A stretch of DNA of 64,000 bases from Faucicola osloensis_C (GTDB taxonomy: Bacteria; Pseudomonadota; Gammaproteobacteria; Pseudomonadales; Moraxellaceae). Location: assembly GCA_019353055.1 (NCBI GenBank), contig JABAHL010000007.1, positions 60,728-124,727 on the forward strand, given 5' to 3'. The notes under the pieces were generated by a model. It searched no databases and had not been told where the DNA came from. It saw only the letters and a program-made list of their open reading frames with translations. Made by a program: the position numbers and the translations under genes. Shown one piece after another: positions 55,581 to 64,000 of the stretch (position 1 is its first letter; the number at the start of each line of letters is the position of its first letter).

Positions 55581-57182
55581 ATGAATAAGGGTATTGGTTT
55601 GGCTCGGTTTTGGCTGGTGCTATGTTCGACTCTAGTATTGCTGCCGCTTTCGGTGGTACTTACTAGCTTTGGTGAGATTGACCAAGAGATTTGGCAGTTT
55701 TTGCTTGATTATCAGTTGGGGTTACTACTTAAAAACACCCTGATATTGCTAATCACGACGTCCGTCGGGATTTTGCTACTTGGCGTGACCACCGCATGGC
55801 TAACGGCGATGTACCAGTTTCCAGGACGTAAGCTATTTTTTTGGGCGATGATGCTGCCACTTACTGTACCTGCCTACGTATTGGCGTTTGTGCAATTGGG
55901 TATGTTTGACTATACAGGTGCAATTAGTACCTATTTGCGAGAGCAGCAGGGGTTTGCACAAGGTCTGCCCGATATCCGCAATATTTGGGGATTATCGATT
56001 GTGCTGATACTAGCTTTTTATCCCTATGTGTATCTTCTCGCTCGCAACGCCTTTACCAGTATGGGACAACAGGCGCTGGAGATGGGCGCATCGCTTGGTT
56101 TGACGCCACGCGAATCGTTACTCAAAATTGCCCTACCGATGGCGCGTCCATGGCTCATGGGTGGCTTGCTGCTGGCGATAATGGAAGTCCTCGCAGATTT
56201 TGGTGCGGTATCTGTCTTTGGGGTAGAAACCTTTACTACTGCCATTTATCAAGCTTGGTTTGGCTTTTTTTCCATTGATACTGCTAAACAACTGGCTTCC
56301 TTACTGGTGCTATTTGTATTTGTCATGATTGTGCTGGAGCAGCTGAGTCGCGGCCGCCGTCAATTTGCCACTAAAAAATCAACGGCAATCCAGCCAAAGC
56401 CGCTACCTAGTGGGTTAGGTTGGCTGACAACGGTGTATTGCGGTGTGATCTTGCTGGTCAGCTTTGTGCTACCTGTCATCCAGTTGATTATTTGGGTGGT
56501 CGCGCATTGGCAGCAGGGCGATGTGAGCGCGTTGCTCCAGCCGATGGGCAATTCATTAGTGATTGGGCTTGTTGGTGCAGTATTGGTCATGGTTGTGGCA
56601 TTGCTACTTGTGATTGCCAAGCGCAGTGATAAGTCATTGTTCGCCACGATTTTGATGCGTATTACCACGCTCGGCTATGCCATCCCTGGTTCGGTATTGG
56701 CAATTGGTATTTTTATCCCAATTGCAGCGATGGACAATCTGTTATTACAATTTTTGCCCGTCAGTGAGGATACGACCGCTGTCATCAAAGGCACGTTAAT
56801 TGTGATGCTTTTAGCCTATATTATTCGCTTTTTGGCGCTGGCAGTGTCGAGCATTGAGGCAGGTTTTGAGCGTGTCCGCCCAAGTCTTGTGGAGTCGGCA
56901 GTCATCCTAAATGTGCGCGGTGTTGCGTTGATTCGCCGTTTGTATATCCCTTTGGTCAAAAGCTCACTAGGCGTTGCCGTACTCATGGTGTTTGTCGATT
57001 TGATGAAAGAGATGCCCATCACGCTGATGACCCGACCCAGTGATTGGGACACTCTCGCGGTGCGAATTTATGCCTTTACCATGGAAGGGCAGTTTCAGCA
57101 AGCCGCATTGCCTGCACTGGTCATTATACTAGCGGGACTCTTGCCCGTGATTTTGTTTTCCAAGGAAACTAACGTAACATGA
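55581..57182 (+). CDS. fbpB: Ferric-iron ABC permease FbpB
   Basis: This protein of about 533 residues carries two permease halves with about twelve hydrophobic helices in total. Both EAA loops are visible: EMGASLGLTPRESLLKIALP and ESAVILNVRGVALIRRLYIP. That is the FbpB/SfuB layout for iron. ATG 55581 is chosen, with GGGTGG upstream; GTG 55575 also is in frame. Its stop overlaps the fbpC start (ATGA). Confidence 0.93.
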   Translation: MNKGIGLARFWLVLCSTLVLLPLSVVLTSFGEIDQEIWQFLLDYQLGLLLKNTLILLITTSVGILLLGVTTAWLTAMYQFPGRKLFFWAMMLPLTVPAYVLAFVQLGMFDYTGAISTYLREQQGFAQGLPDIRNIWGLSIVLILAFYPYVYLLARNAFTSMGQQALEMGASLGLTPRESLLKIALPMARPWLMGGLLLAIMEVLADFGAVSVFGVETFTTAIYQAWFGFFSIDTAKQLASLLVLFVFVMIVLEQLSRGRRQFATKKSTAIQPKPLPSGLGWLTTVYCGVILLVSFVLPVIQLIIWVVAHWQQGDVSALLQPMGNSLVIGLVGAVLVMVVALLLVIAKRSDKSLFATILMRITTLGYAIPGSVLAIGIFIPIAAMDNLLLQFLPVSEDTTAVIKGTLIVMLLAYIIRFLALAVSSIEAGFERVRPSLVESAVILNVRGVALIRRLYIPLVKSSLGVAVLMVFVDLMKEMPITLMTRPSDWDTLAVRIYAFTMEGQFQQAALPALVIILAGLLPVILFSKETNVT

Positions 57183-58255
57183 ACTTCAATGATTTATCGC
57201 AGAACGCGGTATCGGATGCGCATTTGACTGTGAATGAGTTATCGCTCAGTTATCACCCGTCTAGCAAAACCGTCCTCGATCAGATTAGTTTTGAGTTGCC
57301 GCAAGGGCAAATTGCGTGTTTGGTCGGTCAATCTGGCTGTGGTAAAACCAGCCTGCTACGCTGCATTGCAGGTTTTGAAACCCCGACAGCAGGCTCAATT
57401 CAATTTGGCAAGCGGACGCTATTTGATAGCCGCACCCACATCAATATCCCTGCTCATCAGCGCCAGATTGGCATTGTGTTTCAGGATTATGCGCTGTTTC
57501 CGCATTTGACGGTGGCAGACAACATTGGTTTTGGGCTTCAACACTTGTCAAAAACTGACAGACAGGGCAACATTGATGCTTTACTTACCTTAATAGGGCT
57601 GGAACATTTAGCATGTCGCTACCCGCATGAATTATCTGGCGGGCAGCAGCAGCGGGTGGCATTGGCACGGGCGATTGCCCCCAATCCGCAGCTGATTTTG
57701 TTTGATGAGCCATTCTCAAGTCTCGATGCCGATATGCGAGAAGCGTTGGCGATGAGCATTCAGCAGCTACTTAAAGCCAAACAAATCAGCGCCATTGTAG
57801 TGACCCATGACCAGCAAGAAGCCTTTATGATAGCCGATAAAATCGGTATGTTGGCAGATGGTCGATTGCAGCAATGGGACACGCCAATTCAATTGTATCA
57901 AGCCCCCAGCACCGCCACTGTGGCAAAATTTGTCGGCAAAGGCAGCTTTCTACAGGCGCAGCAACATGGCAATGACTTGGTGACCGCAATCGGTGCGTTG
58001 CCAATGAGCAATTATCCTTACTTTGCAGACAGTCACCAAGTGCTGATTCGACCAGAATGGCTATCGGTGGTACCCCAAACAAACAGCGCGGTTAATGGAT
58101 TGATTACCGCCAAGCAGTTTAAAGGCAGTCATGTGGTTTATGAAGTGCAGCTTGCTAGTCAAGAGCGTGTGCTGGTCTACTCACCCACAGATGTTGCCAT
58201 ATTGGGCGAAACCGTGGGGCTGCTGATCACTCACCTGCCTACAAGCCGTCAATAA
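57179..58255 (+). CDS. fbpC: Ferric-iron ABC transporter ATPase FbpC
   Basis: This 358-residue ATPase has Walker A GQSGCGKTS, signature LSGGQQQRVALARA, Walker B LILFDEPFSSLD and the switch His in VTHDQQEA, then a C-terminal TOBE-like domain. It drives import of iron with FbpB and FbpA. The start overlaps the fbpB stop. Near the stop begins an IS3 remnant. Confidence 0.95.
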   Translation: MNFNDLSQNAVSDAHLTVNELSLSYHPSSKTVLDQISFELPQGQIACLVGQSGCGKTSLLRCIAGFETPTAGSIQFGKRTLFDSRTHINIPAHQRQIGIVFQDYALFPHLTVADNIGFGLQHLSKTDRQGNIDALLTLIGLEHLACRYPHELSGGQQQRVALARAIAPNPQLILFDEPFSSLDADMREALAMSIQQLLKAKQISAIVVTHDQQEAFMIADKIGMLADGRLQQWDTPIQLYQAPSTATVAKFVGKGSFLQAQQHGNDLVTAIGALPMSNYPYFADSHQVLIRPEWLSVVPQTNSAVNGLITAKQFKGSHVVYEVQLASQERVLVYSPTDVAILGETVGLLITHLPTSRQ

Positions 58256-58263
58256 AGACTAAG

Positions 58264-58432
58264 TGAACCGTCCCGGGACTATCGGAGACCTAAAACCTTG
58301 AGACAATACCCTTATGAAAACCAAAAAACACCCAACAGAAGTTAAAAATAGAGCCGCCGAGTTGCTGATCGAATCGCAAAAGATTATCCTTCACTATGGG
58401 CAGTCATACAAGCAATTGCATTCTACTAATGG
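58264..58432 (+). pseudogene. IS3-family orfA remnant with left end
   Basis: TGAACCGTCCCGGGAC at 58264 is the left end of an IS51-group IS3 element. Then MKTKKHPTEVKNRAAELLIE from 58314 starts OrfA, which breaks one base short of frame (DYPSLWAVIQAIA resumes in another frame) and stops near 58432. The rest is missing. Confidence 0.7.
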
Positions 58433-58685
58433 ATATGTATCGCCTATTATGTACTCATAAAAACATGAATAAATTAGAATCCTTATGAAATCAATAATTT
58501 AGGCATTAAGAATGGTGCGCTCGGCGGGTGTCGAATGATTATTTCATATGAAATCGCATTGTCTCTCAATCCCTTTATTATCAACGTTTTGCTATTTATT
58601 ATTATCTCATACTGTGTTTTAATATCCATATAAATTCTGCATTTCAAGTACCCCAACAAGTACCCTAAATTTGAAAGTTTTGTAT

Positions 58686-60053
58686 ATGGACTCAAGAAAA
58701 CCTATTACTACTGATCGCAGTATTGCTACCCATAAACCTGAAGACAAAGAATATTTTGTTTCTGTCAAAAACCATCCACGTCTAGCACTTCGTGTTAGAC
58801 CCAACGATACTAAGTCATGGATATACCGCTATTATTCTCCCAAAACCAATAAACAAGGCAAAATTTCATTTGGCGCTTATCCTAATATTTCTCTTGCTCG
58901 TGCCTGTGAGTTATGGCGTGAAAATGAAGAGCTATTAAGTAAAGGCATCGATCCCAAAGACAATCGTGAAAATGTCAAAAAATTCCTTCTCGTAAACAAT
59001 AACAAGTCGTTTGGTAGATTTGCTGACGAGTATTTTGACACGCTCAAAACAACACTTAAGCCTAATACTCTTCAACGTAAACTAAATTGCCTGAAACTAC
59101 TTAAAGACAGCTTTGCTGAAACACCTATTGATGAAATAACGCCGCCGCAAATGCTTTCAATGTTGATTGATGTGCAAAATCAATTCGTTAAGGCAGACGG
59201 TAAACCTACAGAAAAGGCAGAACGCTGTGCCAGTATTGCTAGTGATATTTTCAAATATGCTAGCGCTCGTGGTTTTTGTAGTACCGATCCAGCCAGTATA
59301 GTTAAAAGCCAATTGATTAAGCCCGTCTATGGTCACCGTCCCGCAATTGTTCAGCCCGATAAATTTGCTAAACTGTTGCAAGATATCGATTCTTTAAAAG
59401 ATAAAGTTGACTCAAATACCAACAGCTCCCTTAGGCTATTGCCGATGCTTTTTGTACGCAATGGCGATTTACGTCGTATGCGTTGGGCAGATTTAGACTT
59501 TAAAGAAGCTAAATGGCGATTTCAACCACTTAAAGGTGAAGGCAAAGAACATATGGTGCGAGATATGGTCGTACCTCTACCACACCAAGCGATTACCATT
59601 TTACAAAATCAATTTAAGATTAATGGGCATCAAGAGTATGTTTTTTATAGCCCTTCTGCTAAAAAGAACGGCATCATTTCGGACAACACTGCAAACAAGC
59701 ATCTTAAAGAATTAGGCTATCAAAATATCCATTGTGTGCATGGATTTCGTGCGTCTGCCAAAACCATGCTCCAAGAACAATTAAAGTACCCGGCAGTGAT
59801 TGTTGAAATGGGCTTAGGTCATATCACCAAAGACCAAAACGGCACCGCTTATGGGCGTTTTCAGTTTTTAGATGAACGAGCTGAAATGATGCAAACTTGG
59901 GCAAATTATCTTGATGATTTACGCAACGATGAAGATGTGAGCCGTTTTAAAAATCGCACTCCATTGAACTCAAGTAAAGGGACGCCTGAAGAAATTATGA
60001 AACAATTAATTAAACAATTAGGGAAAGATAAAATATTAGATTTATTAAAATAA
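58686..60053 (+). CDS. Tyrosine-type integrase, P4-like (DUF4102)
   Basis: This protein of about 455 residues has the N-terminal arm-binding domain (ALRVRPNDTKSWIYRYYSP; KQGKISFGAYPNISLARA) and the catalytic set: Arg near 258 (FVRNGDLRRM), Lys in PLKGEGK, HGFR near 352-355, GLGHI, and Tyr in GTAYGRF. It would integrate or excise the island. ATG 58686 is chosen because the N-terminus matches the family. No tRNA gene or att duplication could be located. Confidence 0.9.
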   Translation: MDSRKPITTDRSIATHKPEDKEYFVSVKNHPRLALRVRPNDTKSWIYRYYSPKTNKQGKISFGAYPNISLARACELWRENEELLSKGIDPKDNRENVKKFLLVNNNKSFGRFADEYFDTLKTTLKPNTLQRKLNCLKLLKDSFAETPIDEITPPQMLSMLIDVQNQFVKADGKPTEKAERCASIASDIFKYASARGFCSTDPASIVKSQLIKPVYGHRPAIVQPDKFAKLLQDIDSLKDKVDSNTNSSLRLLPMLFVRNGDLRRMRWADLDFKEAKWRFQPLKGEGKEHMVRDMVVPLPHQAITILQNQFKINGHQEYVFYSPSAKKNGIISDNTANKHLKELGYQNIHCVHGFRASAKTMLQEQLKYPAVIVEMGLGHITKDQNGTAYGRFQFLDERAEMMQTWANYLDDLRNDEDVSRFKNRTPLNSSKGTPEEIMKQLIKQLGKDKILDLLK

Positions 60054-60184
60054 TTTTTAAATATATATAAAATATACATTATTTAAGAAAAACCTTTTTT
60101 GAGAAAATCATGCGCAATAAACTACCTATTAATTGACCCCTGCTGTTAACAACGGAGAAAAACACTTAGTAGATTATGTCAGGC

Positions 60185-60330
60185 AGGCGACTTAAATCCT
60201 AGCCCTCTTGTATCCGTTGACGATTATAAAAAATCTCAATATACTTTGTAACATCAGCAATGGCTTGCTGGCGAGTTTCATTAATTTTATGATAAACCAA
60301 CTCATTTTTTAGCTGACCCCAGAAACGGGT
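60185..60330 (-). pseudogene. IS3-family orfB remnant
   Basis: On the minus strand FWGQLKNELVYHKINETRQ and YIEIFYNRQRIQEG match the C-terminal end of IS3 OrfB; the beginning is missing. It is in the opposite orientation from the orfA remnant at 58.3 kb, so the two are not halves of one simple split copy. Confidence 0.7.
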
Positions 60331-60535
60331 ATTGTGACAAGGTATGAGAATCTTAAACGTAATTATAAGTCGATGGTTTACCTCGCTTGCATCATTATTC
60401 ATCCTAAAGTGAATTGGGGACACACCCTACTAACTTCAAAAATTTATGAATAATTTTGTTAACTGGAGATATGTTTATTGCTTAATCAATTTTTTAAAAT
60501 AAATTAAATTTTTTTTCTTAAAGAGGAGAAAGTAA

Positions 60536-61387
60536 TTGAGTTATGCAATTGTACCTAATGACGTAATTAATGTAGATGCTCTTATAAATCAAATAATCGA
60601 CTACACCAAGATTTTCTATGACGAAGATCAGTTTTTTATTCATTGCAAAAATGAAGAAAAATTTGAGCGGAATTTGGAAGCTCAAGTACCTAAATTAAGC
60701 TATAAAATATCTCAAATTTACGATTCTGGCAGAGACTTGGCTATTTCCGTCAGAAGCCACATTTGTGAATGTTTAGACCCATCAATAAATCCTTTATTGA
60801 AAAATGCCATAGATAAATTAGAGCCACAATTACTTTATCTTGATTCTTGGGGACAATCAGAATATAACACTATAAAAAAGATTTATGACGAAGCAGGCTA
60901 TGATGAATGGTCAGTGAATAAAATGCTTATTAGTATGCAAACAATGTTTCAAAAGCTTTCAGAAATTCTTAATCTTATTAGTATCATCAAAGAAAGTTAT
61001 TCATACAAAATACAATCTAAAGAAATAACTTTAGATGAAGTTAGAAAGCTCACAAGGACAAATATGACTACGACTAATAATTATAATAATAGCTTAATTT
61101 CTCATGGAAATAATAACACTAATACGATTAACAATAACTTGATTAGTTCTGATGAATTAAGGGAAGCTCTTAAAACTTTATCTGAAATAATCGATTCATC
61201 ATCGCTTGAACCACTTGAAAAAAGTGAAGGAAAGTTAATTATTAGTGAAATTTCTAATATAAGTGATAAAGCAACTTTCCAATCAGCTTATAATAAATTA
61301 ACAACTTTCATGTCAAATCATATTACTATTGGTACTGCAATTTTAAATGCTAATATCTTGCCTACTCTTACACAATGTTTAACATGA
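60536..61387 (+). CDS. Unrecognised helical protein with TTG start
   Basis: TTG at 60536 has a strong AGAGGAG site 7 bases upstream, which decides the start. The 283-residue product is mostly helical, with a polar Asn/Thr-rich linker (TTTNNYNNSLISHGNNNTNT near 180-200) separating a large N-terminal domain from a smaller C-terminal helical one that may be partly hydrophobic. I recognise no family. It sits in the AT-rich island after the integrase, so defence or cargo function is possible (inference). Confidence 0.65.
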   Translation: MSYAIVPNDVINVDALINQIIDYTKIFYDEDQFFIHCKNEEKFERNLEAQVPKLSYKISQIYDSGRDLAISVRSHICECLDPSINPLLKNAIDKLEPQLLYLDSWGQSEYNTIKKIYDEAGYDEWSVNKMLISMQTMFQKLSEILNLISIIKESYSYKIQSKEITLDEVRKLTRTNMTTTNNYNNSLISHGNNNTNTINNNLISSDELREALKTLSEIIDSSSLEPLEKSEGKLIISEISNISDKATFQSAYNKLTTFMSNHITIGTAILNANILPTLTQCLT

Positions 61388-61473
61388 TTTGAATAGCCAC
61401 CGATTTTCCAGCCGTTTTTCTTTATACTAAAGCCAAGACAGCTTGGGTATCTGATTGTAATTTGTGTCTTCAT
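61388..61473 (-). pseudogene. IS1-family orfA-like remnant
   Basis: On the minus strand MKTQITIRYPSCLGFSIKKN with GWKIGG resembles the N-terminal zinc-finger part of IS1 InsA-type proteins (one usual Cys is now Tyr). It is cut off by the end of the preceding gene. Confidence 0.45.
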
Positions 61474-61559
61474 AACCTCAAATTAGCATTTTTTTCCCAA
61501 ACTGTCTTTTTTATTTCACCTCAGCATACTTTTCAGACCAGTACCGGTCTTTGAACTCA

Positions 61560-61593
61560 AAGCAAAGCTGTTGGCTAGCCAATAGCTTTGCTT
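61560..61593. terminator. Long near-perfect palindrome, terminator-like
   Basis: AAGCAAAGCT and AGCTTTGCTT pair around a TTGGCTAGCCAA inner palindrome, giving a 34-base structure with one G-T pair. It lies about 35 bases after the three-gene minus-strand operon and may end its transcript or be a remnant of an IS end. Confidence 0.45.
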
Positions 61594-61626
61594 GAGATAA
61601 AATGATAGATTGGAAGTTAGTACACA

Positions 61627-62295
61627 TTAATTACACAAAACTTGTTGAATAAAAAAAGGTATAAAATCTCTTTCGTTTAATAAATTCTTAGAGATTATAA
61701 CATTGCCATTTTTATAAATTTCCAAGGTTATCTTAGTCTCATGAAAAAATGAGACTTTTATTTTCGCTAAGTCGTAGTAAACCTGCCCGAAGGTATTGGC
61801 AAAGTCGACTAAAGCATTTTTTGTTGATGTTATTTCTAGTGAGCATTTCGAATGTTTATTTAATGAAATTTCATTGAAACGAGCTTTAAGTATAACTAAA
61901 TTATCAAATTTAGCTAGATTTGTAATAATCTCACTAAGCATTAACTTTTTTGTAGAATATGAAATCTTTAACCCAAATATCTTATTCAAGTACTCATGCA
62001 AGTATTTTGAATACCTACTGGGTTCGTAAACAATCAGAAATAATCTCGAATCTATTTCTGTAAAAATGAATTTTTGATTAATGTAATGAACTAAATTAAT
62101 TATATTTTCTTTGCCGTCGGAATCAACAATTTTTTCTGGTCTAAAATGTTCTTGATAATAAACTGCTTCAAAGGTTTTATTATAAAAATTTTTATCGATT
62201 AATTTATACTTATCGAATGGCTTAATAGATGAAATTACATTTGATACCTCATTTATAGTCAGCTCAGTTTTACACTCTATAATTTGTAGTTTCAT
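61627..62295 (-). CDS. Unrecognised protein, third gene of an island operon
   Basis: This 222-residue protein is basic, beta-rich in the middle (QKFIFTEIDSRLFLIVYEPS) with a C-terminal strand-helix pair (KIKVSFFHETKITLEIYKNG). I do not recognise it. It follows the 363-residue gene by 21 bases, so they are co-transcribed. Confidence 0.6.
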   Translation of the reverse strand: MKLQIIECKTELTINEVSNVISSIKPFDKYKLIDKNFYNKTFEAVYYQEHFRPEKIVDSDGKENIINLVHYINQKFIFTEIDSRLFLIVYEPSRYSKYLHEYLNKIFGLKISYSTKKLMLSEIITNLAKFDNLVILKARFNEISLNKHSKCSLEITSTKNALVDFANTFGQVYYDLAKIKVSFFHETKITLEIYKNGNVIISKNLLNERDFIPFFIQQVLCN

Positions 62296-62316
62296 TTACC
62301 CCACCTTTGAATAATT

Positions 62317-63408
62317 TTATTCATCCGTTTCTATTTTAGCTTGTAAGCCAGTCTGATTTTCTAAATTGTTAAGTAGCTCTAATCCTTTAGCAAAAACTAA
62401 TCTATTGAATTTTTCTTCTTCAGCGTTACTTAAAGATTGCAATGATTTATTATATATTCCATCTTTATTTTTATATAAACCTCTAGTAATAAAAGAAAAA
62501 TTATTTCTACCTTCTTTATTATAGAAAATTTTGATGGAAAGCCTATACTTATCGGGCTCACTGATAGACTTATCTACACAGTCCCAAGTAAATTTATATA
62601 ACTTGTATCCATCATTAAACTTTTGTTTGAAATCATCAGAGAGGTGAAGCTGATTTCCACGATATGATGCACTAATTAGCTGATATTCTTCACTATCTTC
62701 AGTTTCCCCGCCTTTGGAAATATCTTTAAATAAAATTTCCACAACGTTTCTTCTTTCATATGAACCAAATGACTCAGTCAATTCATTAAAAAAACTCCAA
62801 TAATCTTCAGGATTGGTAATACCGCTTAAATCAATCTCTTGAATGTTAATATTTTCATCTTCATTTTCAAGTAAATCTATTATAGAATCAGACCATTCCA
62901 ACATCTCATTTGTTGAAGGGTGTTCAATATAGAACTTACCTTCCTCACTTTTTTTAAAAGTTAATAAGCCTCTCTTTTGTTCAATTTGGGAAAACATCTG
63001 TTTCTCTGGATAAAATTTTTCATATTCAAATTCAATAGCTAGGGAGTCACCAAAAATAGAAGTTTTGACATCTTTTAACTCAGTATTTGAAATTTTAATA
63101 TCTAATTTATCTTTTAAATTATTTAAAGAATTACCTAAGTCTAATAGGTTTAACTCACTACTAATTTCTTTTGATGAGATATATTCACTACGCTCTAATT
63201 TTTGATGTTGTAATGAAATATCTTGATAGTCGTTATAACCTTGCATAAGCGAAGCGAAATAGTTCGCAAGATTTTCACGCGTAGTTTTTGGGCTTACAAT
63301 AATTCCTCTATTTAAAAAAAGCTTTCTTAAAATAGTTTCAGGTACTTTACCAGTTGATAAAGCGCAGTAAATATTATAGTCATTAGGAATAGCATACTTT
63401 CTGTTCAA
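62317..63408 (-). CDS. Unrecognised 363-residue protein, second gene of an island operon
   Basis: The protein has an N-terminal helical region (GKVPETILRKLFLNRGI), then a mixed alpha/beta part rich in Glu and Asp (ENEDENINIQEIDLSG), and a strand-rich C-terminus. No catalytic motif is evident. It is 18 bases from the first gene and 21 bases from the third. A role in phage defence or regulation would be inference from island context only. Confidence 0.6.
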   Translation of the reverse strand: MNRKYAIPNDYNIYCALSTGKVPETILRKLFLNRGIIVSPKTTRENLANYFASLMQGYNDYQDISLQHQKLERSEYISSKEISSELNLLDLGNSLNNLKDKLDIKISNTELKDVKTSIFGDSLAIEFEYEKFYPEKQMFSQIEQKRGLLTFKKSEEGKFYIEHPSTNEMLEWSDSIIDLLENEDENINIQEIDLSGITNPEDYWSFFNELTESFGSYERRNVVEILFKDISKGGETEDSEEYQLISASYRGNQLHLSDDFKQKFNDGYKLYKFTWDCVDKSISEPDKYRLSIKIFYNKEGRNNFSFITRGLYKNKDGIYNKSLQSLSNAEEEKFNRLVFAKGLELLNNLENQTGLQAKIETDE

Positions 63409-63426
63409 AACGATTATCCTTTATTT

Positions 63427-63828
63427 CTAAGATTTAGTAACTCTATCTATAGCCTTATTACAGAATATTCTTTGCAAAAGTGTTACTTGGCGGAATTCTA
63501 TATTTTCTAATACAGATTTCATACTCTCGCTATAATCCCAAATATTACAATATTGAGTTATAGCATTCTCAAAGTTTTGAAAAGCATTAATTGAAGGCTT
63601 ATTGAAACAATGTTTAATAAAAGTTTTACTACCTTCTTTGATTAGGTCAAACATCATTAACGTTTCAATTAGATACATGAATTCTTCTGGCGTATCACCT
63701 TCTTCATTATAATAGACAATAGTTCCTCCTTGCATTATTTCAGTTTTAGGTTCGTCATTATCGTCCAAAGTTACTACCTTATAATTGTCGAAAGTGACTA
63801 TCAAGAATGGTCCTGTTATAAGCTCCAT
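63427..63828 (-). CDS. Unrecognised protein, first gene of an island operon, probably 5'-truncated
   Basis: From the ATG at 63828 this gives 133 residues (MELITGPFLIVTFDNYKVVT...). Coding-like sequence continues upstream in the same frame for 35 codons (VNYFYPPKQLF; SSVTPKEAPAT) back to a stop at 63934-63936, without any ATG, GTG or TTG. The likely explanation is that an IS-type remnant beyond 63900 replaced the true start. No SD is clear for the ATG. Function unknown. Confidence 0.55.
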   Translation of the reverse strand: MELITGPFLIVTFDNYKVVTLDDNDEPKTEIMQGGTIVYYNEEGDTPEEFMYLIETLMMFDLIKEGSKTFIKHCFNKPSINAFQNFENAITQYCNIWDYSESMKSVLENIEFRQVTLLQRIFCNKAIDRVTKS

Positions 63829-64000
63829 TGTTGCAGGGGCTTCTTTGGGAGTGACTGAACTTTTAAATAATTGTTTTGGAGGATAGAAATAATTAACCCC
63901 AGTTCGACATAAGCCATACTCTAAGGCTTTGAATTAACAAGCAATCTTAGCGACGAAAGGTTCAATCAGCACATTTTTAAGTGTCGGCTTCTTGGGCTCA
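63829..64000. other. Right-edge sequence with likely mobile-element remnant
   Basis: On the minus strand a frame EPKKPTLKNVLIEPFVAKIA ends in a stop near 63940, resembling the tail of an unknown gene, possibly a transposase. It precedes the 35 codons that look like the missing 5' part of the adjacent gene. Confidence 0.3.

Noticed and set aside
61494..61620. A minus-strand frame ending FEFKDRYWSEKYAEVK
   Set aside because: No start codon and it crosses the long palindrome; too little to call a gene.

Overview
The window looks like chromosome of a gammaproteobacterium of the Moraxellaceae, most like Moraxella (Faucicola) osloensis or a close relative. This is inferred from the dut-phosphomannomutase-argB order, coaD beside a YfhL-type ferredoxin, NadR-like and PnuC genes, and moderate GC in housekeeping genes against AT-rich accessory blocks. 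It is not a database match. I saw no tRNA or 16S/23S rRNA gene; the one recognisable structural RNA is RNase P RNA.

Region 1 (1-10.4 kb, accessory): a minus-strand cluster encodes a bacterial ubiquitin-like pathway: three Ub-like modules fused to an E2-like domain, a JAMM protease-E1 fusion, and a DUF6527 zinc-ribbon protein. A GHKL ATPase and a STAS-like/winged-helix protein precede it. Three inverted repeats with identical 10-bp spacers sit before two of these genes. Next is an IS3-family element inserted in frame into one large gene (about 1266 codons, PD-(D/E)XK-like C-terminus), then a decayed TerD-like gene.

Region 2 (10.7-27.1 kb, plasmid-derived): a small accessory mobilisation protein, an oriT-like region, a MobA/MobL relaxase with an overlapping coiled-coil frame, 273-bp tandem repeats, a type I restriction-modification operon with an extra apparently catalytically dead methylase/specificity protein, a Rep_3 initiator with five 22-bp iterons, a Tn3-derived miniature element and an IS256-family element. 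This appears to be an integrated mobilisable plasmid whose right edge abuts the dut promoter.

Region 3 (27.1-42.8 kb, core): dut, phosphomannomutase, argB, a BLUF photoreceptor, rnpB, a thioesterase, ferredoxin, coaD, smpB-cmoM, a lipoprotein iron-binding protein, a lipase, a rhomboid protease, fumarase, PspC, a NadR-like enzyme, PnuC and a DUF962 protein.

Region 4 (42.9-58.3 kb): surface-polysaccharide-type genes (beta-helix protein, HAD phosphatase, phosphotransferase fusion, nucleotidyltransferase, WavE), then a five-gene module (CitE-like aldolase, StiP/PRTase-like, HAD, PRTase, ATP-grasp) matching the biosynthetic module described for tellurium-resistance-type stress systems. An FbpABC iron transporter follows, with a Fur-like site in its divergent promoter.

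Region 5 (58.3-64 kb, accessory island): IS3 and IS1 remnants, a tyrosine integrase, an unrecognised helical protein with a TTG start, and an unrecognised three-gene minus-strand operon whose first gene seems to have lost its 5' end.
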